Assembly: GCF_014529535.1 (NCBI RefSeq)
Contig: NW_023503509.1
Coordinates: forward strand, 1,302,001-1,366,000
Source: Bradysia coprophila
Taxonomy: Eukaryota; Arthropoda; Insecta; Diptera; Sciaridae
Direction of reading: 5' to 3'
DNA: 64,000 bases
Below the pieces are notes generated by a model that saw only the letters and a list, made by a program, of their open reading frames with translations, was not told the DNA's origin and searched no databases. Shown one piece after another: positions 1 to 15,100 of this stretch; position 1 is the first letter of the stretch, and the number at the start of each line of letters is the position of its first letter. Made by a program: the position numbers and the translations under genes.

Positions 1-2290
1 ATATTTTAACGTTATAATATCGATCGCATGTTTCGCATGCATAAAGGAGAATCTATTGGACAGAAATCGATTGAAGCCACGATTCTACAAAGGCAGTGGG
101 AAGTAATTTTTTGCCCATGGTGTACATCAAATCGTTTTGCTGGAATTTCCCGAAAATGTGCAAAAGTCTAACGAAAATGTAACGAGATATTGTTCTTAAA
201 TTCGAGGAAATTACAGGGAAATTCTAGTATTCTCATTAGCCGTAAATATATGCCTTGCTCCCAAAATGTACTGTTTCTCATAAAACACCCGTATTTGCTT
301 TTAATTACAAATTACACTTGTTCATACATTGTAGTTGTGAGTGTGTGGTTGTTTTTGCTATATTTTTTTTAATTTGACACTCTTGAACTGAGTCACACGC
401 CAGTAAGCCAGTACGGAATCGGTTTTTAAAGTGACACGACGACTTAAGTTGATTTTTTTTTGTTCTCTCATTATGTGCTAAGAATGTATGTCATTGTGTG
501 GTGATTTTTAATTTGTGAATTGTGGTAAGTTGAAGCTATTATTGTTGTCACACTCAATGTGATTCGGTAGCATTGTTTTCGACACCTCTTTTTAACCAAC
601 TCTAATTTGCGACTAAAAGGGCGTAAAGGCCTGATTTCTGCCGGCAAATGGCTCCAATATCTACTTCTGCCTTCCCATTTCTATTTCTTCTTACATGTGT
701 TTTTGCAACATCCTTTTCTCATTAAAATGTGTCTATGCCTGCTCCGAGATTGTCGCTGAATAAATTACAAAGAAATTTGGCCAATCGACTACGTACTATC
801 AATCTGAACACCGCTTACATTAGACTGTCCTATAACCATTTTCGTTGTACTTTAACTGAGACTGAATTTCCACCTTGTAATTAACCAACAAAAACCATTT
901 CGAATTCGACAAATTGCACTGGAAACACTTCATCAACAGATTTCGGACTTGAGAAATTTTTCGTTGCAAGGAAAATTTCGTAAATGTGTAACAGTCGCGA
1001 TTGATTTTATTTGCTTTGAAAACATATAAATCGACTAGAGAAATTTATCGATTTCAACACACAACGCTGTATGTAAAATTAATTATTTACGCTGAAGGCG
1101 TAAACAATTTTCATGTAGTTAGTGTAACAGTAACTGTTGCAGTGCACGTACGAAAACAACAGTTCAACAGTTGGCCGATTTAAGCATACATCGGCGGCAA
1201 AGGCAAGTTCGGAGTGTTTCTAATTCAGCCTTCTTTTGTACCTAAATGAAATTAAACTCAACGTTTGCTCGGTGAAAATAGACTGTGCATGTGAAATGGT
1301 TGCTTGTATAATTGGAAAGAGATTTTTCACTTCACAATTGATGATGATGTGTGCGTATGTGATACAAAATAAAAAGGTTATGAGTGTCAGTTAAATAATT
1401 TGATTAATTGAACGCGAATTGTATGTGCACGCATTTCCAATTTTCATCCAATTAATGGAATTTTATTCTCTCGTTCTCTATCCGGTGCGAGTGTTGCTTA
1501 GATGTTTCCAACAAAATATTACCGCATCCACCAGCGAAATTTATTTTTATCGATGATTTACCTTGGTATACGGCACTTTTAATTCGACTTAAATGCTTAG
1601 ATTCACTTCACTGTTATAAACGAATTGCTAACTGGCGGAAAGCAAGCTCTATTTTTAGAGTAAATTCGCTTTTCCGTCGATCAATTAAGAGAGATCAATT
1701 AAAATCCAATTAACATTCCAATATCACACTAATTTTTAGTATGTTACGTCACTGTTTGTAAATATTTCTTTTGGTAAGTATGAGGTTTGCGGAACGAGCC
1801 GAAGGCGAGTGAAGTAATCACACGAGCCAAAACCTGCATTTTCAAACAATGACGTAACACATTTAACATGTTTGTGCATTTTCACTGTCACAAACAGTGA
1901 TGCAAAGTGCACTTTACCGTGCATAAGCATGTAATGGTTTTTTGCTGGACATTCGTAAGAAATAATTTCCTAGTTTGATATGGTCAATTCGTTTATAAAT
2001 AAGTATGGGGTCACTTATAAGGTACTTATCCATACGCACATTAGGGTAGAAAGCGTATTCATTTTATCGATGTTCTCGTCGTAAAGTTTTTGCTATTTTT
2101 TAACGTTTATGCTTGTCGAGGGTCATATTTGTTTTCGTTTTGCTGTGTCCTCTTGGCAATATTTTGTTTACTCTGAACGAACCGAGTGAAAAAATTCAAT
2201 CATTCTTGAGGATTCTGTGGGTCGCGCCGAACCCAAAGTAATGACGACAGTCGAACAGATTGAATTTTCTACGACGTAAGATAACATTCT
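1..2290. other. Upstream non-coding region with one short palindromic element
   Basis: No convincing coding region was found; open frames here are short and lack conserved motifs. The ATG-bearing exon of the downstream Pcf11 gene starts at an acceptor, so an untranslated first exon must lie upstream. A GTAAGT donor at 525 is one candidate end for it, but this is a guess. The stretch also holds the palindromic element at 1742-1859, listed separately. Confidence 0.5.
1742..1859. repeat. Short palindromic repeat with C-GAA-G turn
   Basis: The ends are inverted copies (TGTTACGTCA at 1742 and TGACGTAACA at 1850-1859). Inner arm sequence is also related but diverged (TGTTTG against CAAACA). The centre reads CGAGCCGAAGGCGAG, in which GCCGAAGGC at 1798-1806 can form a tight mini-hairpin. 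The same kind of turn occurs near 28440 and 43228. Confidence 0.6.
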
Positions 2291-2352
2291 TTTAATTCTT
2301 CGGAAACTGCTGTTCCAGCCTTTTTAATTCTTCGGAAACTGCTGTTCCAGCC
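2291..2352 (+). repeat. Two-copy tandem repeat, 32-bp period
   Basis: A 30-bp segment beginning TTTAATTCTTCGGAAACTGC occurs at 2291-2320 and again, identical, at 2323-2352. Perfect identity suggests a recent slippage duplication. Confidence 0.85.
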
Positions 2353-2446
2353 TCAGATATATAAAAATGAAAAAGCCGGAGTTTCGCTCGTGGTAACAGT
2401 TTTTACTAAATTGATTGATACATTCTGTCTACAACTCCCACTTTTT

Positions 2447-2605
2447 ATGAACAAATTGCTTGTCGTACTTGCTACCTCATCCTTATCTTCCCACGAGTTA
2501 AACGAAGAAATCGCGACCGGGCAATATTATACTCACAATGAGTTTATGGTTGAGATATCGTCGCTTGATCAGCACTATTTAAAAATGCTTGGGTTGGTTG
2601 AATAA
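2447..2605 (+). CDS. Possible small secreted peptide gene (52 aa), hypothetical
   Basis: A 52-codon frame starts at ATG 2447 and ends at TAA 2605. Its first 15 residues (MNKLLVVLATSSLSS) look like a short signal sequence: a lysine followed by a hydrophobic run. A TATA-like ATATATAAAA lies at about 2357-2366, and AATAAA motifs overlap and follow the stop at 2602-2620, so it has the outline of a compact single-exon gene. No homologue is recognised, there is no cysteine pattern, and the start context (TTTTTATGA) is poor. It may well be a chance frame in the Pcf11 upstream region. Confidence 0.2.
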   Translation: MNKLLVVLATSSLSSHELNEEIATGQYYTHNEFMVEISSLDQHYLKMLGLVE

Positions 2606-2748
2606 AAAAATAAATAAATAGGAAAACGTGATTGTGGGTGCGTGTGAAACATTTACATCAAAAGATTTAACTCAGATATTTATACTAATATACGTTTCGC
2701 CAATAGTCAAGAATGACGCGAATATGAGGGTACGAACAATTCATTTTC

Positions 2749-2848
2749 ACAACGCAGGCGAGAAATTAGTCAATTTCTCACATCAGCTGAAACTTCAGGA
2801 GCCTTTGTTGTGAGAAACGTTGTGTTGTCTTTGGGGAAAAAAGCTGGA
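2749..2848 (+). repeat. Interspersed ~100-bp repeat, copy 1
   Basis: This segment begins CAACGCAGGCGAGAAA and is related along its length to 63021-63119. Both copies end near CGTTGTG, the inverse of the starting CAACG, so it looks like a short inverted-repeat element. The inner GAGAAATTAGTCAATTTCTC is itself palindromic. Confidence 0.6.
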
Positions 2849-3146
2849 CATTTTTTTATCTTGTGCTCGCTGCGCTCTGGTACTCGAAATTGAATTTACA
2901 ACCGGTTTTCCTTCCGATCGGTAACTATTGCTGATCTCAATAAAATCGAGTTATGCTCAGGACTATTCCTTATAAGTGAATTGCTTGGTGAATTGACTAA
3001 ATTCCGCAGTGTGGCAGACATTACTCTTTACTAATAAGCACCACTCCCACAAAAACAACAACAAAAATAAATTAATTAAATTTTCGTTTCTTTCGTTCCA
3101 GTGTATTTTCTGCTAGTCGGTGAAACAATAGCAACAGACAAACAAA

Positions 3147-6100
3147 ATGACGGATACATCGGAGATCGAAAAGGAGTATCTCTCCAGTTTGAGTGATCTC
3201 AATGTGAACAGTAAGCCGCTGATAAGTATGCTTACAATGTTGGCCGAGGAGAATATCGAACACGGCCAGGTCATCGTCGATGTCATCGTAAACCATATAA
3301 CTAAGGTTACAAAACATTTTTCTTTTTCTTTATTTTATTTACCGAATTAAAGTTATCCGAAAAGTCGCGTTCTATGGGTATCGAAAAACGAGAAAACCGA
3401 ACAATCGTTTCGTATCGTAGAATATTTTGATTGCGACGATGTGCGGTGCTGCAATGCTAAAACTAGTCGCGTTCGAGAAATTTTAAATTCGGTTTAATCT
3501 TTCCAAATGTTACGGTCCGCTTATCATCCGCTCGCTCGTATAAACACTACACATCTACCAATACGTTTTTCCGTTAAGAAACCTTTCGCCACACATTTTA
3601 TCAGCGTCGCTTGAAAGTCGACCGCAATTGATACACTCGAACGTTATTTCCCATAATGTTACAATGTAGTGAAAATATGATAAACTTTGACTGTGTGACT
3701 GTGTAAAGAGTCTCAATTTGCTGTTTAGATTACGCATACGCATCCAGTAATACAACGTATCACTTCATCATAAACATGTTAATCTCTTACTCTTTGAATG
3801 CCATTGCATTTGTCATTGGAATTGTTTTACGTTCATAGCAACCGTTTACACATATACAACATCACGACGCATTGAGCAAAATTGTTGTTTATTTTAACGC
3901 AAAAACAGCACACAATTTTCACAACTGCAATGTCAACACCATCATGAATCAAAATATTTTACGATACAACAATTGTAAGAAGCTATGGGTTATATGTGTC
4001 TCACTCATTTTAATTTAAGAATGAAAATCGAATAGGAAAAGCGTGGCTCATAAACCATTTCTAGCAAGTAAGTCGGTTAGAAATGCACCTTGATTGTCGA
4101 TGAATTAGATCTAATCATCTTGAAATACTTGCTACATTCGAAGTGATTTATTAAGAGTGACTCTCAATACATTCGTCCACAGTAGGAAGCTACACATTTA
4201 ATCTGAAGTTAATAGCTGTTTGAAATTTAACCTTTCATAAACTAGTTCTCCAATATCATGACCGAATCTGTTGGCTATTTTAATTTAAGTCCTAATTTCC
4301 ACTTATGAAAAAAACACTCCGTTTTGCGGTTTTCTCTCCGCTTTATCTTTAAATAATAGGAAAGAAGAGGCGTGATTTAGCTAAACAAAGGCAAAACGGA
4401 TGGATGTTGATGGAAACTCCAAACATTTTTAATTGTTTCCTATATTTATCCAGTCAGAGGTCATCGATTTCGTCAACAATGTCATTAACAGATGAAAACG
4501 TCTGCGAATTGTATTCACGTTTCTGTAAGACTTCAAATAAAAGTCACATGACTAGCCACAATTTGATCAGACAATTCGAATTCTCATCAAAGTCGTCTGA
4601 GGTTGTCTGATTAACTTGTCGATATTACCGGATTTATCGATTTCTTGAATGAGTAACATTAACGGATCCGTTCTTTTGTTTTGAAAATAAACAATCAGGT
4701 TTTTCTGTCTACGTCCGAACACGGTCATTAGGTTTCGCTTCTAATCTACTTTTATATCACGCAGTTTTATCGTTCGAATATGTCAATCATGGTACCGATT
4801 GGTAGATTTTTTTGGTAAAGTTTCCGTATTTCGGAGTCATAATTTCGTAGACAGAATTACTATACTTCCAACTCTGCTAACGTTTTCTCTGGAGACTAAA
4901 GTAGATGATGCCTCGACATCATTCAAATGTTTTCTTTTTTGAGGTCGTTGTATCAGGACAAAACATTGATGGAGTTCGTAGTTGTAAGAATCAATGTTAA
5001 GTGTAAATTCGACTCAAAACACCGAAGTTTTACTATTTAAAAATTAGGATTTCGAATTATCGCAACTCGAGCCTCATTACAAATTCATATTCCTACGTGA
5101 CAGTGTACACGTTCACAATAGCAACGCATTGAAGATATTGTTTTACAATTCAATCATAAGACAGACAATTTGTGTACAAAATAGGTGCAACGACTTATCG
5201 GCAAATACACGTTTCAACGTTAAGTCTTAAAACGCAACACTTTCTATTCAATTCGATTGATTGCTTTATGTTCGTAAGTGAAAAATGAGTGAGACCTTAT
5301 GTGTGTTGGGATAATTTTTTTCTACTTCATTCATACCACAAATTCTGCATTGCATTTTACCAACGCACTTCAAGCTAAAGTGATTATAGTCGACAGCTGC
5401 CAAATAGAGTACTATTTTGTATGAAATGGTTTTTTTACGTAGTTTTACAGTTGCCACTGTCAAGCTTCAGTACCCTATTTAAAGTACAATTCATGCTTTA
5501 AGTGCGTTGATTTTACTAATGATACGAATGACATTGACGTGTCAATTCGTAAATGAAATTTGAGTCATTTCGAAGTCGTGTATTTTTATCCAGTTTTATT
5601 GATAAGAATTATATGCTTATGACACTGAAATGTTTTTGAATTTGCGACAGAAAAAAAAAATTTAAACGAAACGAGAAACTGAACTGAACGAGAAAATTTA
5701 TTTCCGTTCTAAAAACAGACAAAAAAATTTGCGTAGCATTCTGTAGCAATATAATTGTAATTTACATAAATAAAAATGAATAATTTGAGCCATGAGTGTA
5801 TATTTAAGCCCGAAATAAGCATTGGATGTTTGTCTTGTTTTGTCTATAAAATAAACCTTTCAGAAACGGCTAGTCATCCGTTTTCAACAACGATGACAAA
5901 AGCAATTAGCTCTAAATATTATTGTATATAATAGAACCAAACGAAGTAAAAGATCTAGTAAGTTTAAACAAAAGAAGTAATAGATTTTGCCGTTTCCAAA
6001 AGGTTTAATAACTAAGAAGTAGATCAAAGTTTAAATTTTAGATTCTATTGATTAAAATCAAATTATTTTTAATATTTTATTAAACACAACCCAGTATTAA

Positions 6101-9100
6101 CCATGGACAGTGCAAATTTATCATCGACATTGCACTGGAACAACAATAATAAAAATTAAAAAAAAGGAAAAGAAAACTGAAAATTAGCAACAAGAACCGT
6201 AAATAAATAATTTTTTACGAAACTATCTTTGATTTGTAAAACATTGTTTTTACACGTTACAATTTGTTTTCAGTTCGTCCGGTCATTTTTAGTTAAGTTA
6301 AATACTAATAAGCTACAGAGGTCAATTGATTTGGACAATTTGGAAATTTTAGTATTTACTTTGCATAAAATCACACAGACTAAGAAAGTGAGAATCCATC
6401 TGCTTATCAGTCCTTCATCAGGTCTAAAACACTACCTAGAATAAAGTCGGTTTTTGGCACTTTTGTTGTTGAGCGCTAGGAGGACGCTAACGAGTACATG
6501 TCTAGTGAAAATCTCAGTCTCATTCCGCTCGCATCGTGGAGAAAACAAATTGATGTCAAACAAAAAAATAAAATAAAATGTTTATTGGAAAGGGTGGAAA
6601 GTCAAATTTTCGAGTTCTTAACTCATCTGTAACGACAGGCGTTTCCATATAAAGAATTTATTTGTTCTTCATCATGTGAACCAACCTGGCAACAATGCGA
6701 TAACTGAATATCGGTTTATCTCGGTGGCGTAAGAAGCTGACTGACATATATTTACGTAACACGGTTATCATCGTTAAAGCCATCTTAGTTCTCAGAAAGA
6801 AAAGTACCAGAACGAAACACTTGTTGGTCTTAGGTAGTGTAACAAAATGACAAAAGTTTCGACCAGTGACCGTGTAAGGTACTGATATGCACGTTTGCAC
6901 ACGATAAACTGAATTTCATATGGACACACATAAGAACACATTTTAGCCAAGTTTTCATTGGAACTATTTTGATGGATCATCTTTTTTGACTCTTTTTTCT
7001 GCTTGCTCTTTTGTCACTCGTTGGTACAGAAGATTTTTTTTGATGACCCTTTTATCCCTCACCTCGAATAGAAATATCTTTGCTAGAATATGAAAGAGAG
7101 ACACTCGCGGGTTGTCTAGTAACATAAATTATTCACAAGAAAATTACCCTCTGTGCCCAAAGGTTATTTTTCCTTAGGAGGATACAAAACGAAACCATCA
7201 ACATGTGGAATCGGAAACTTTCGCCTATTTTTCGGATCATCAAAATAACAGCTGTCATCGGACTGGTTCGTTTTTTTTTTGCATCATTTAGCTTCCAGCT
7301 TCTATTAAATTGGTCACTTTCTTCCAATATTATTGCAATTGCTGCGTGAGAGACGAAAAACTTCTAACTTTTTGTGTCCTACCATCACGTGTGTCGATTC
7401 GACTCTTAACAAATAGATGATAGAATGCCTCCTCGATGGAACTAACTGGGACTGTGTTTTGATTTCAAACATCTTCTGGTTTTTTTAAATTCGTGTCCGC
7501 TATATGGGAACGTTGAAACTCCGAGAAGATGTGAGCGAACTACTTTACAAATTCAGCAGCGGATTGTGTTGACCCAGATTCATTTTGATTTTTTGTTGCT
7601 TTTAATTCTTGTGTACGATAAGATGTACTGACTGAAAAACAATCGTCAAGGCCTTCACACAATAATTTGAATTTTTGATCCGCAATTGAATCATTTCGAT
7701 ACAAATTCATCCAACACTCACTACTAAATTATTACCGACCGTTGTATCCACTATCGATCATTCATTTCGTCAATCATTTCAATGACAACCACTCCTTTCT
7801 CTCGAACACTTTCTTTCCATTTTATTTCACTTGAATAGGTAAGTATGTCCATCAGGTCTACATTTTTAGCGAAAATATTCCGCTAAAATACTCGAAATTT
7901 TCTTCAGTTTCACAAGAAATTTAGCGAAATGATTTTCCTAAAAGTTCAAGTCCTGCGACTCTTAAGCGTCGTTATAATCAGTAGCTAAGCGATTGTATGG
8001 CGATTTTTGTCGGTAATTTTATGTTGGGAACCCATAGAAGCGATTGGCACAGGAGAACACATTTTCAAATTGAAGTAAAAAAAACGACGAAATTTTCTTT
8101 TCCCGCATACACAGATACATCCTGATGTGAAGCTCCCCGTACTATATTTGATCGATTCAATCGTCAAAAATCTTGGTAATCGATACGACAATCGATACAT
8201 CACCCTGTTCAGCCATTCAATAGTGAAGGTTTTTTGCGATGTCTTTAAAGTGGTTTGTTCAAATGTTTTGGTTTTTCAATGTCGCAAGAGTTTACCGGAA
8301 ATTTTTACCTTTAGGTGAACGAAAAAGTACGAGAGAAGATGTTCGCGCTACGGCAGACGTGGAACGATATATTTCCACTAGCTAAATTATACGCATTGGA
8401 CATCAAAACCAATGAAATTGATGTGGGATGGCCGATAACAGCCAAATTAACACCATCCATTCACGTGAATCCGAATTTTTTCAAAGGCAAAACACCCGAC
8501 AGCGACATTATACGGGACAAGCAACGCGAACTTTTGGAATTGCAGAAACGGAAATTAGAATTGGAATTGGCTGCAACGAAGAAGCACATTGCCGAACAAG
8601 AGAAGCAGCTAAAAGCCAATGCTGCCGTCGTGCAAACGGTAAGTCGCTAACATATTGTGACACATTCAGTGGAGAGGAAGCTAACTTTTTTTTGTTTCAT
8701 AATTAGGTGAGCACAACTGTTCCACAGCCGGAGAACCTTTCTCAACCATTGTTGGCAGAATCGTCCGGCAATAACTTCACAAACTCGCAATATCAGGTAA
8801 ATATTTCACTCCCAATATGGAAATTGAAAGCGGAACCTTAACTTCAACAACTTACTTCCAGTCTATCGATATGATACAACCGAATACAAGCGATTCCATG
8901 GCACAAAAGGCACGCATGGAAATCCACAAACCGGAGTCAGCTCCGCAAAATGTACGCTCTCGTGATCCCCGACTCGCCCGTCAAATGCAATTTCAAAATT
9001 CTGCTCAACGTAACTTCAATCAAAGAAATCGAACGGCTTCACCAGCATTTGTTAATCAAGGTTTTGGGCCCGCTTCAACTCATTTCGTCGCAAATAGTCA

Positions 9101-12100
9101 AGCAGACAATGCAATTTCACACCGACCTCCTACAGCATTTACTGCTGCCAGTATGAACGATTCAGGTAGAAAATCGCGAACAGCAAGCAAAAACCGAAGT
9201 TCGTCGAAAGAAGTGAAAGTTCGCTCGGCATCAAAAACGTCACCGAAACCACAAAAACCAAATAGTCAAAAGTCATCTCCCAAATCACCAAGCTCGTCTT
9301 CATCCAAATCATCGTTGAAAAGCTCGAAAACGTTTCCGTCGAGCAACCGCCAGTCACCGAAAGACCAGAAAAAAGATCGGTACAAAGACAAAGAGTCCTG
9401 TAAACTGTCACCGACTCAAAGTGCGGCAATCACAGCTTTGGCTGAAGCCGAACGGAAGATCAAAGAATTTACGATACCGAAAAAGCGCAGCCCATCGCCG
9501 AAAGATAAGTCGACCAAGTCGATAACGGATCCGAAAGTGTCGAGCACCACAAAGACCGCCGACAGTCCAACCAAGTTCAAGGCCAGTAAAACCAGTTCGA
9601 AATCAAGAAACTATGTGAGACACAATCGAGGAGGAGGTGCAAGTGCAGACATTGTCCAACCGGAGACAGCACCATCAACAACATCGGTGACTGCCCCGAT
9701 CATCCCAACCACCACCACATCAGAATCGATTGAATCATCACTAATTCCACCGTCCATTGAACCAGTAGTAAAAGTTCCGGCAAGTGCTAGCTGCGTTCCG
9801 TTAACAGGAGCTGGCGAAAATCAAAGCTTTAAAAGTAAGGAAATCAATTTTGTTATAAGAATGGTAAAAATTTCCCACATTGTGCACAATTTATTGATCA
9901 GACTGACGATGAGTATGTCCATTGGATTGATAAGTGATTGTATCAATCGTAGCGATGATGATGATGATGATGATATTTTAAATAAACTAATTGTTATTGG
10001 CACAGGGGATAATTTTTTTATTAAAACTTTTTGTCGATTCAATTTTATTTTTTGTTCAATTTTCAACAAATTTTTTATTTTTTCGTTTTTTCGTTAATTT
10101 TATTTTTAATTTACAAAAGAAAAACAATTTTAATTTTCAAAGTGCAAGCAATTTGAGGACTTCGTTCGAAAAACAGGCGACCGAAATCGGACGCATTTTC
10201 CAGTGGAATTTTTTACTTGTGACTAGAAAGGTATTCAACCCTAGAAGCCGAAACCACTTTCAAAAAAATTCGTCGATACTTGTTTGGCTAGTGGGAGGTG
10301 ATCAAAAACCGAAAACATGCACTTTACTTATCGAAATTTCTCCAGTTAGTTACACGAGCTGTACAGGGTAGTGTGAGTAGTGTTTTACGTAAATTTTGTG
10401 CCATCCACGATGAAACTCATATTTCATCGTAGATGCTTCCAAACCCACATAAGACCCTATTTGCACCGAAAGTACATGCAATAACCTTTGCAATGACACC
10501 CTACACGATCCTGTACGGCTCGTATAATTGGGGAAATTGTGGAAGTGCACGTTTTCAGTTTTTGATCACCTTTCACCAGCCACACAAACTTCGAAGAATT
10601 TTTTTGAAAGTGGTTTTGGCTTCTTGGGTTGAATACCTTTCTGGTCACAAGTAAAAAATTACACTGGAAGATGCGTCCGATTTCGGTCTTCTGTTTTTCA
10701 AAAGAATCACAAGATGATGGCATTGAAGACATTAGCGTGATGTGTTGGACGATTCACCGATCGGATTCAATAAGAAAAAGTTTAGCTTCAGCTCACAGTG
10801 ATACGTTTTTCAGGAAAATTAATCTTTTTGATAAGTTTAGCGTTTTGGAAACAATTTCCTTAAGTCAGCAGTCCATAGGAACATCCAACTTAACAGGACT
10901 TATTATTCGAAATTTTTTCAAGAATTTTTTTAAATTACCTAAAATTCCTTAAATTATTCAAAATTCCCAAAATTAAGAATTTTAAGAACATTCGAAGAAT
11001 TACAGAATAAATATTCCGAATGATAAACCCTGCTTTGTAACACATTTTTTCCAGTGTGTCTTCAGAGCGAAGTGGCTTTGCTAGAACATAAACTACTCTC
11101 TGATTTTAAAGTTTTATGGGTCAAGACTCCAGCGATATCCTGGAAAATCTAAAAAGTTAGACATCCTTGTGACTCATGATAGGTTTAACGACAGTGACAG
11201 TTAGAACTCGGATAATGACAAGTTTTTAGATACATTTCCGAATGAAGTACGACTACTTTAGCTCATCAAGTTAATACGGTAGATTGATTTTATGGAAATG
11301 AGGAGACGAAAATTAATTGCGACAGGATGTGTTCTTCACAGATTTTCACCTAAAATAGGAATTGATACCTCTACTCGGAGATGCATTGAATCGGGTTGGA
11401 TTTCTTATACGAATCGCTTTATGAAATAGTTAGCTCATTGATTCATTACGAGTGCCTCCTTTCTGAAACGTTTCTTTTACTTGAGATATCTTTCACTCTA
11501 ACCGTTCCCACTTAGAAAGAGTTAGGCAAAATAATTCATCTCACACATCAGTATACTCCCAGTCTACAATTACTTCATATTATCAGACTTAGTGGCACAG
11601 CTGATCTTTGATTCGTAACAACGATTCATTTCATCACTTTAAGCATCGGAAGAGACCTCGCATCAAAACGCAGCGAAATCAGAGTAAAATTGGGAAATTT
11701 CTTTGAAAATTTTAATTGCAGAACGAGTCTGCTTACAACACGTACGGAAACAAAAACTAAAAAATATTTCTTTGCGACGTCAATGACTTTCAACCTCTAA
11801 CTTTCCGCATCAGAACGTATGATCAAGAACCGCAATTTTTTTCCAAAGTATTTCTGTTGAGCTAATGTAATCGTCTTAACCTTTTACAAACGGCCGCAAT
11901 AACACGGTTTAAAAGACAAATTTGTTAAGGCCAGGTGAAGGTGTTTACAACCACAAAATGTGTAAACAGCCTTCACCTGGCCCTAATTATCTTCGTTAAA
12001 ATATTTCTGTCTCTGTTGTTTGTAAACGGCTAAGTTTAAAAGCATCAGCTTCAGAAGAACATAATGTTCTATCTGTTGATAAAAATCTCAGTTTGCGAAA

Positions 12101-15100
12101 GGAATAAACGTGTAAGTAAAGTAAACGGAAGCAAGGAACATACTCGTGGAATTGTGGTGGATCATAATTTTTTTTGTCGATTCGAGTTCTAAGCTTCTGC
12201 GTACTGCGTACTTCTGCGCACCGGAGAGATCAAATAATCGAATGGAAAAATAATTCAAATTGTCAGAGGAATTTCAGATGTCTTTAATGCTAAATCATTT
12301 CACCTGTCTGACGCTTAATACCTCACCGAGTCAGTGTATTTCAAATAAAATTTTCTTTGAAAAAAACCACACAATTTTGTTGTTTAAATCCACATTTATT
12401 GTTGTATTCCACTGAAACCATCATGTCGCTGTCTGAACACCACCAAATACTTGAGCTCTGAGATCTTCGCATTTTCTTTTTCCTCTTCCACCGAAATTCT
12501 CAACAAAATTAGCTATTGTTACAGACAATGTGATTGACGTTCCATCGAAAGACATCGATCTAAGATTAATGCTATCCAATGCGGGATCATCGCCGATATC
12601 AACCACTTCGTTTGGATCATCCCTTTCCGCAACTCCGTCCTCGGTCGAAGCACGGAAAAGGTCCGAAGATCGCAGCGTTGAAGAGCCGCCCGAGCAAAAG
12701 AAACGAAAGACTGAGAAGATCGACGGGTAAGTTTCGAGTCTTTGAAATTTGTTATTTTGTTTGTTTGCTCACTGATTGCTTTCATTTCAGATTATTCGGA
12801 AAGGAAGACGTGGATTTGAGAACGCAGCTTAGTCAAGCAATAACTCCGTTATTTCCGCCTGCAGTTCTCCCGTCCGGTGAAGAGAAACCTGATTGGGCAA
12901 CCATCAAGGTAACAAAATCCCATCGAATCAATGAGTTTCAGAAATTTCACTGTCTTCCCTCATTTCCTTTCAAGGCTGACACACCAAAATCGATCAAATC
13001 GAATTTCGACGCGGTTCGAGCTAAATTGGCTGAAGCTAGTCGACACCTGCCAAACAAACCCAATCGAAACAACGATATCGATCTAAGGCGACGACACATG
13101 CGCGATTTCATCGAAGATTCGCAGGATGGCAGCGATGCAACGTTAAAAATCATATTGGCTCAGGCACAGGCGCAACTCGACAACGACGACATGAATTTGG
13201 AACAATACAACGCTTTGATGCAACAGGTCGTTCAGGCGCACACAAAGTCAAAGAAAGAGTCGTTGAAGCGTAAGAATGATTTGGTCAGCCGATCCGGTTT
13301 GTCAATGGACAACAACGATCATTTCAGTTCGAGCAGTTCCGACTCAAATATTGCCAAATCATCACGTCATGCCAAAAGAGATCACCGTGATAGTGATGGA
13401 CCAGATCGTGACAATGTGTCGTCAAAGGAAAATCGAAGCAATCGAAACCATAAGAGAAGTCGAACCTCGAAGTGGTCGTCAGGTCCACCATCACGGGACA
13501 AGAGTCAAAATGCGATGCTCAATTTTCAACAACAACCCAGTTCGTCGCGTCAATTCAATGTCCAAAATGTATGGCAAGACGAACAGCCGCCAATGTTCCC
13601 AACGAATATGGGAATAGGACCAACTATAATGATGAATAATCCGTATATGATCAATGCCATCCCATCGAATTTACCCGGCATTAACAATCAACGGACCATC
13701 AACATTGACGGCATTCCACGCGAGATTCGTTTCTACGATGAAGTGGCCATTGCATTTATGAAAGAGAACGGTGGCGAACCAAAGGAAATTGGTTTTCAAT
13801 CCGGAGAACGTCGGGTTCTCGTCGACAACAAGGACAGCATAGTGTTGGCCTTCAACGATTCCTATAAGCCATTTAAAATTGACGGTGTCAAGTACCAGAT
13901 TCGATTTGGTTCACCGATCAGGGAACTGTACATTAACAACATGTGGTACGAATGTTTCTTCGGTGATCCACCCACCAACATCACACTGGACGGCAGAATT
14001 CGTCAATTTAAAATCGAAGGACCATCGCCACAAGTGCGAATCGGAAATTTGCGCACTGATCTGGTGGTTGGGAAGATAGATTTGTACGTCGACGTTCATG
14101 TGAAAGTTTCGCTCTATTTGGATGCGCAGGTGCAGCACTTTGAATTGGACAATCAGAAGCACACCGTTCAGTTTGCTGACTATTTCCTTACCGTATTGAT
14201 AGACGGTGAACAGTTCGGCGTCGAATATGGTGGTATGCCAAAGAAAATTAGGTTTGGCGGACGTGATCATTACATCCGATTCTCCATAATGCCAGATGGC
14301 GTTGTCCCGGGGATGATGTACATAAAAAATATGCTGCGAACCGAACGTCATCGTGGGATCCAGTCGCCTCTACCGACAGTGTACACTGAATTAATAATGC
14401 CACTCATTCCGCCTGTGCCAGAAATGGCAGCTGTGGCTCCAGTATTACCAGCTGGTTCAGTTATTGAAGTGCCTTCAACGTCAATGCTTCCAGCTGCCCC
14501 ATCGATAAACATCGATGATTTGTTCCAGAAATTGTTGGCGTCCGGCATCTTAAACAACACAACCAAAGCGGAAACAAAGGAAAAGGCAAAGGAGAAACCG
14601 AAAACAATATCGTTAGCCAAGCCCGATACCCTGAAGTTGCGTCAACAGACTCACATTCATGTCCTGTTTTCTGGCATGCAATGTAGCAGCTGTGGAGTTC
14701 GTTTTCCACCCGAACAGACCATTAAGTATAGTCAACATTTAGACTGGCATTTCCGGCAGAATCGTCGCGATCGTGATTCGACTCGACGGGCGCACTCTCG
14801 TCGGTGGTATTACAATGTGGAAGATTGGATTCAATACGAAGAAATCGAAGACCTAGACGAACGGGAACGCAATTGGTTCGAAACGCAACAAATGGAAATG
14901 GATATGGCAAACGATGATTCGGCCCAGCGCAATGAATCACCGGTGCCGAGCTGTGTTGCAGGACCAGAAGATGTAGATAAAACATGTGATATGTGCCACG
15001 ATCAATTCGAAACATTCTACAACGAGGAAAATGAGGAATGGCACCTTAGGAATGCTATCCGTGTCGATGACAGAACGTATCATCCGATTTGTTTTGAAGA

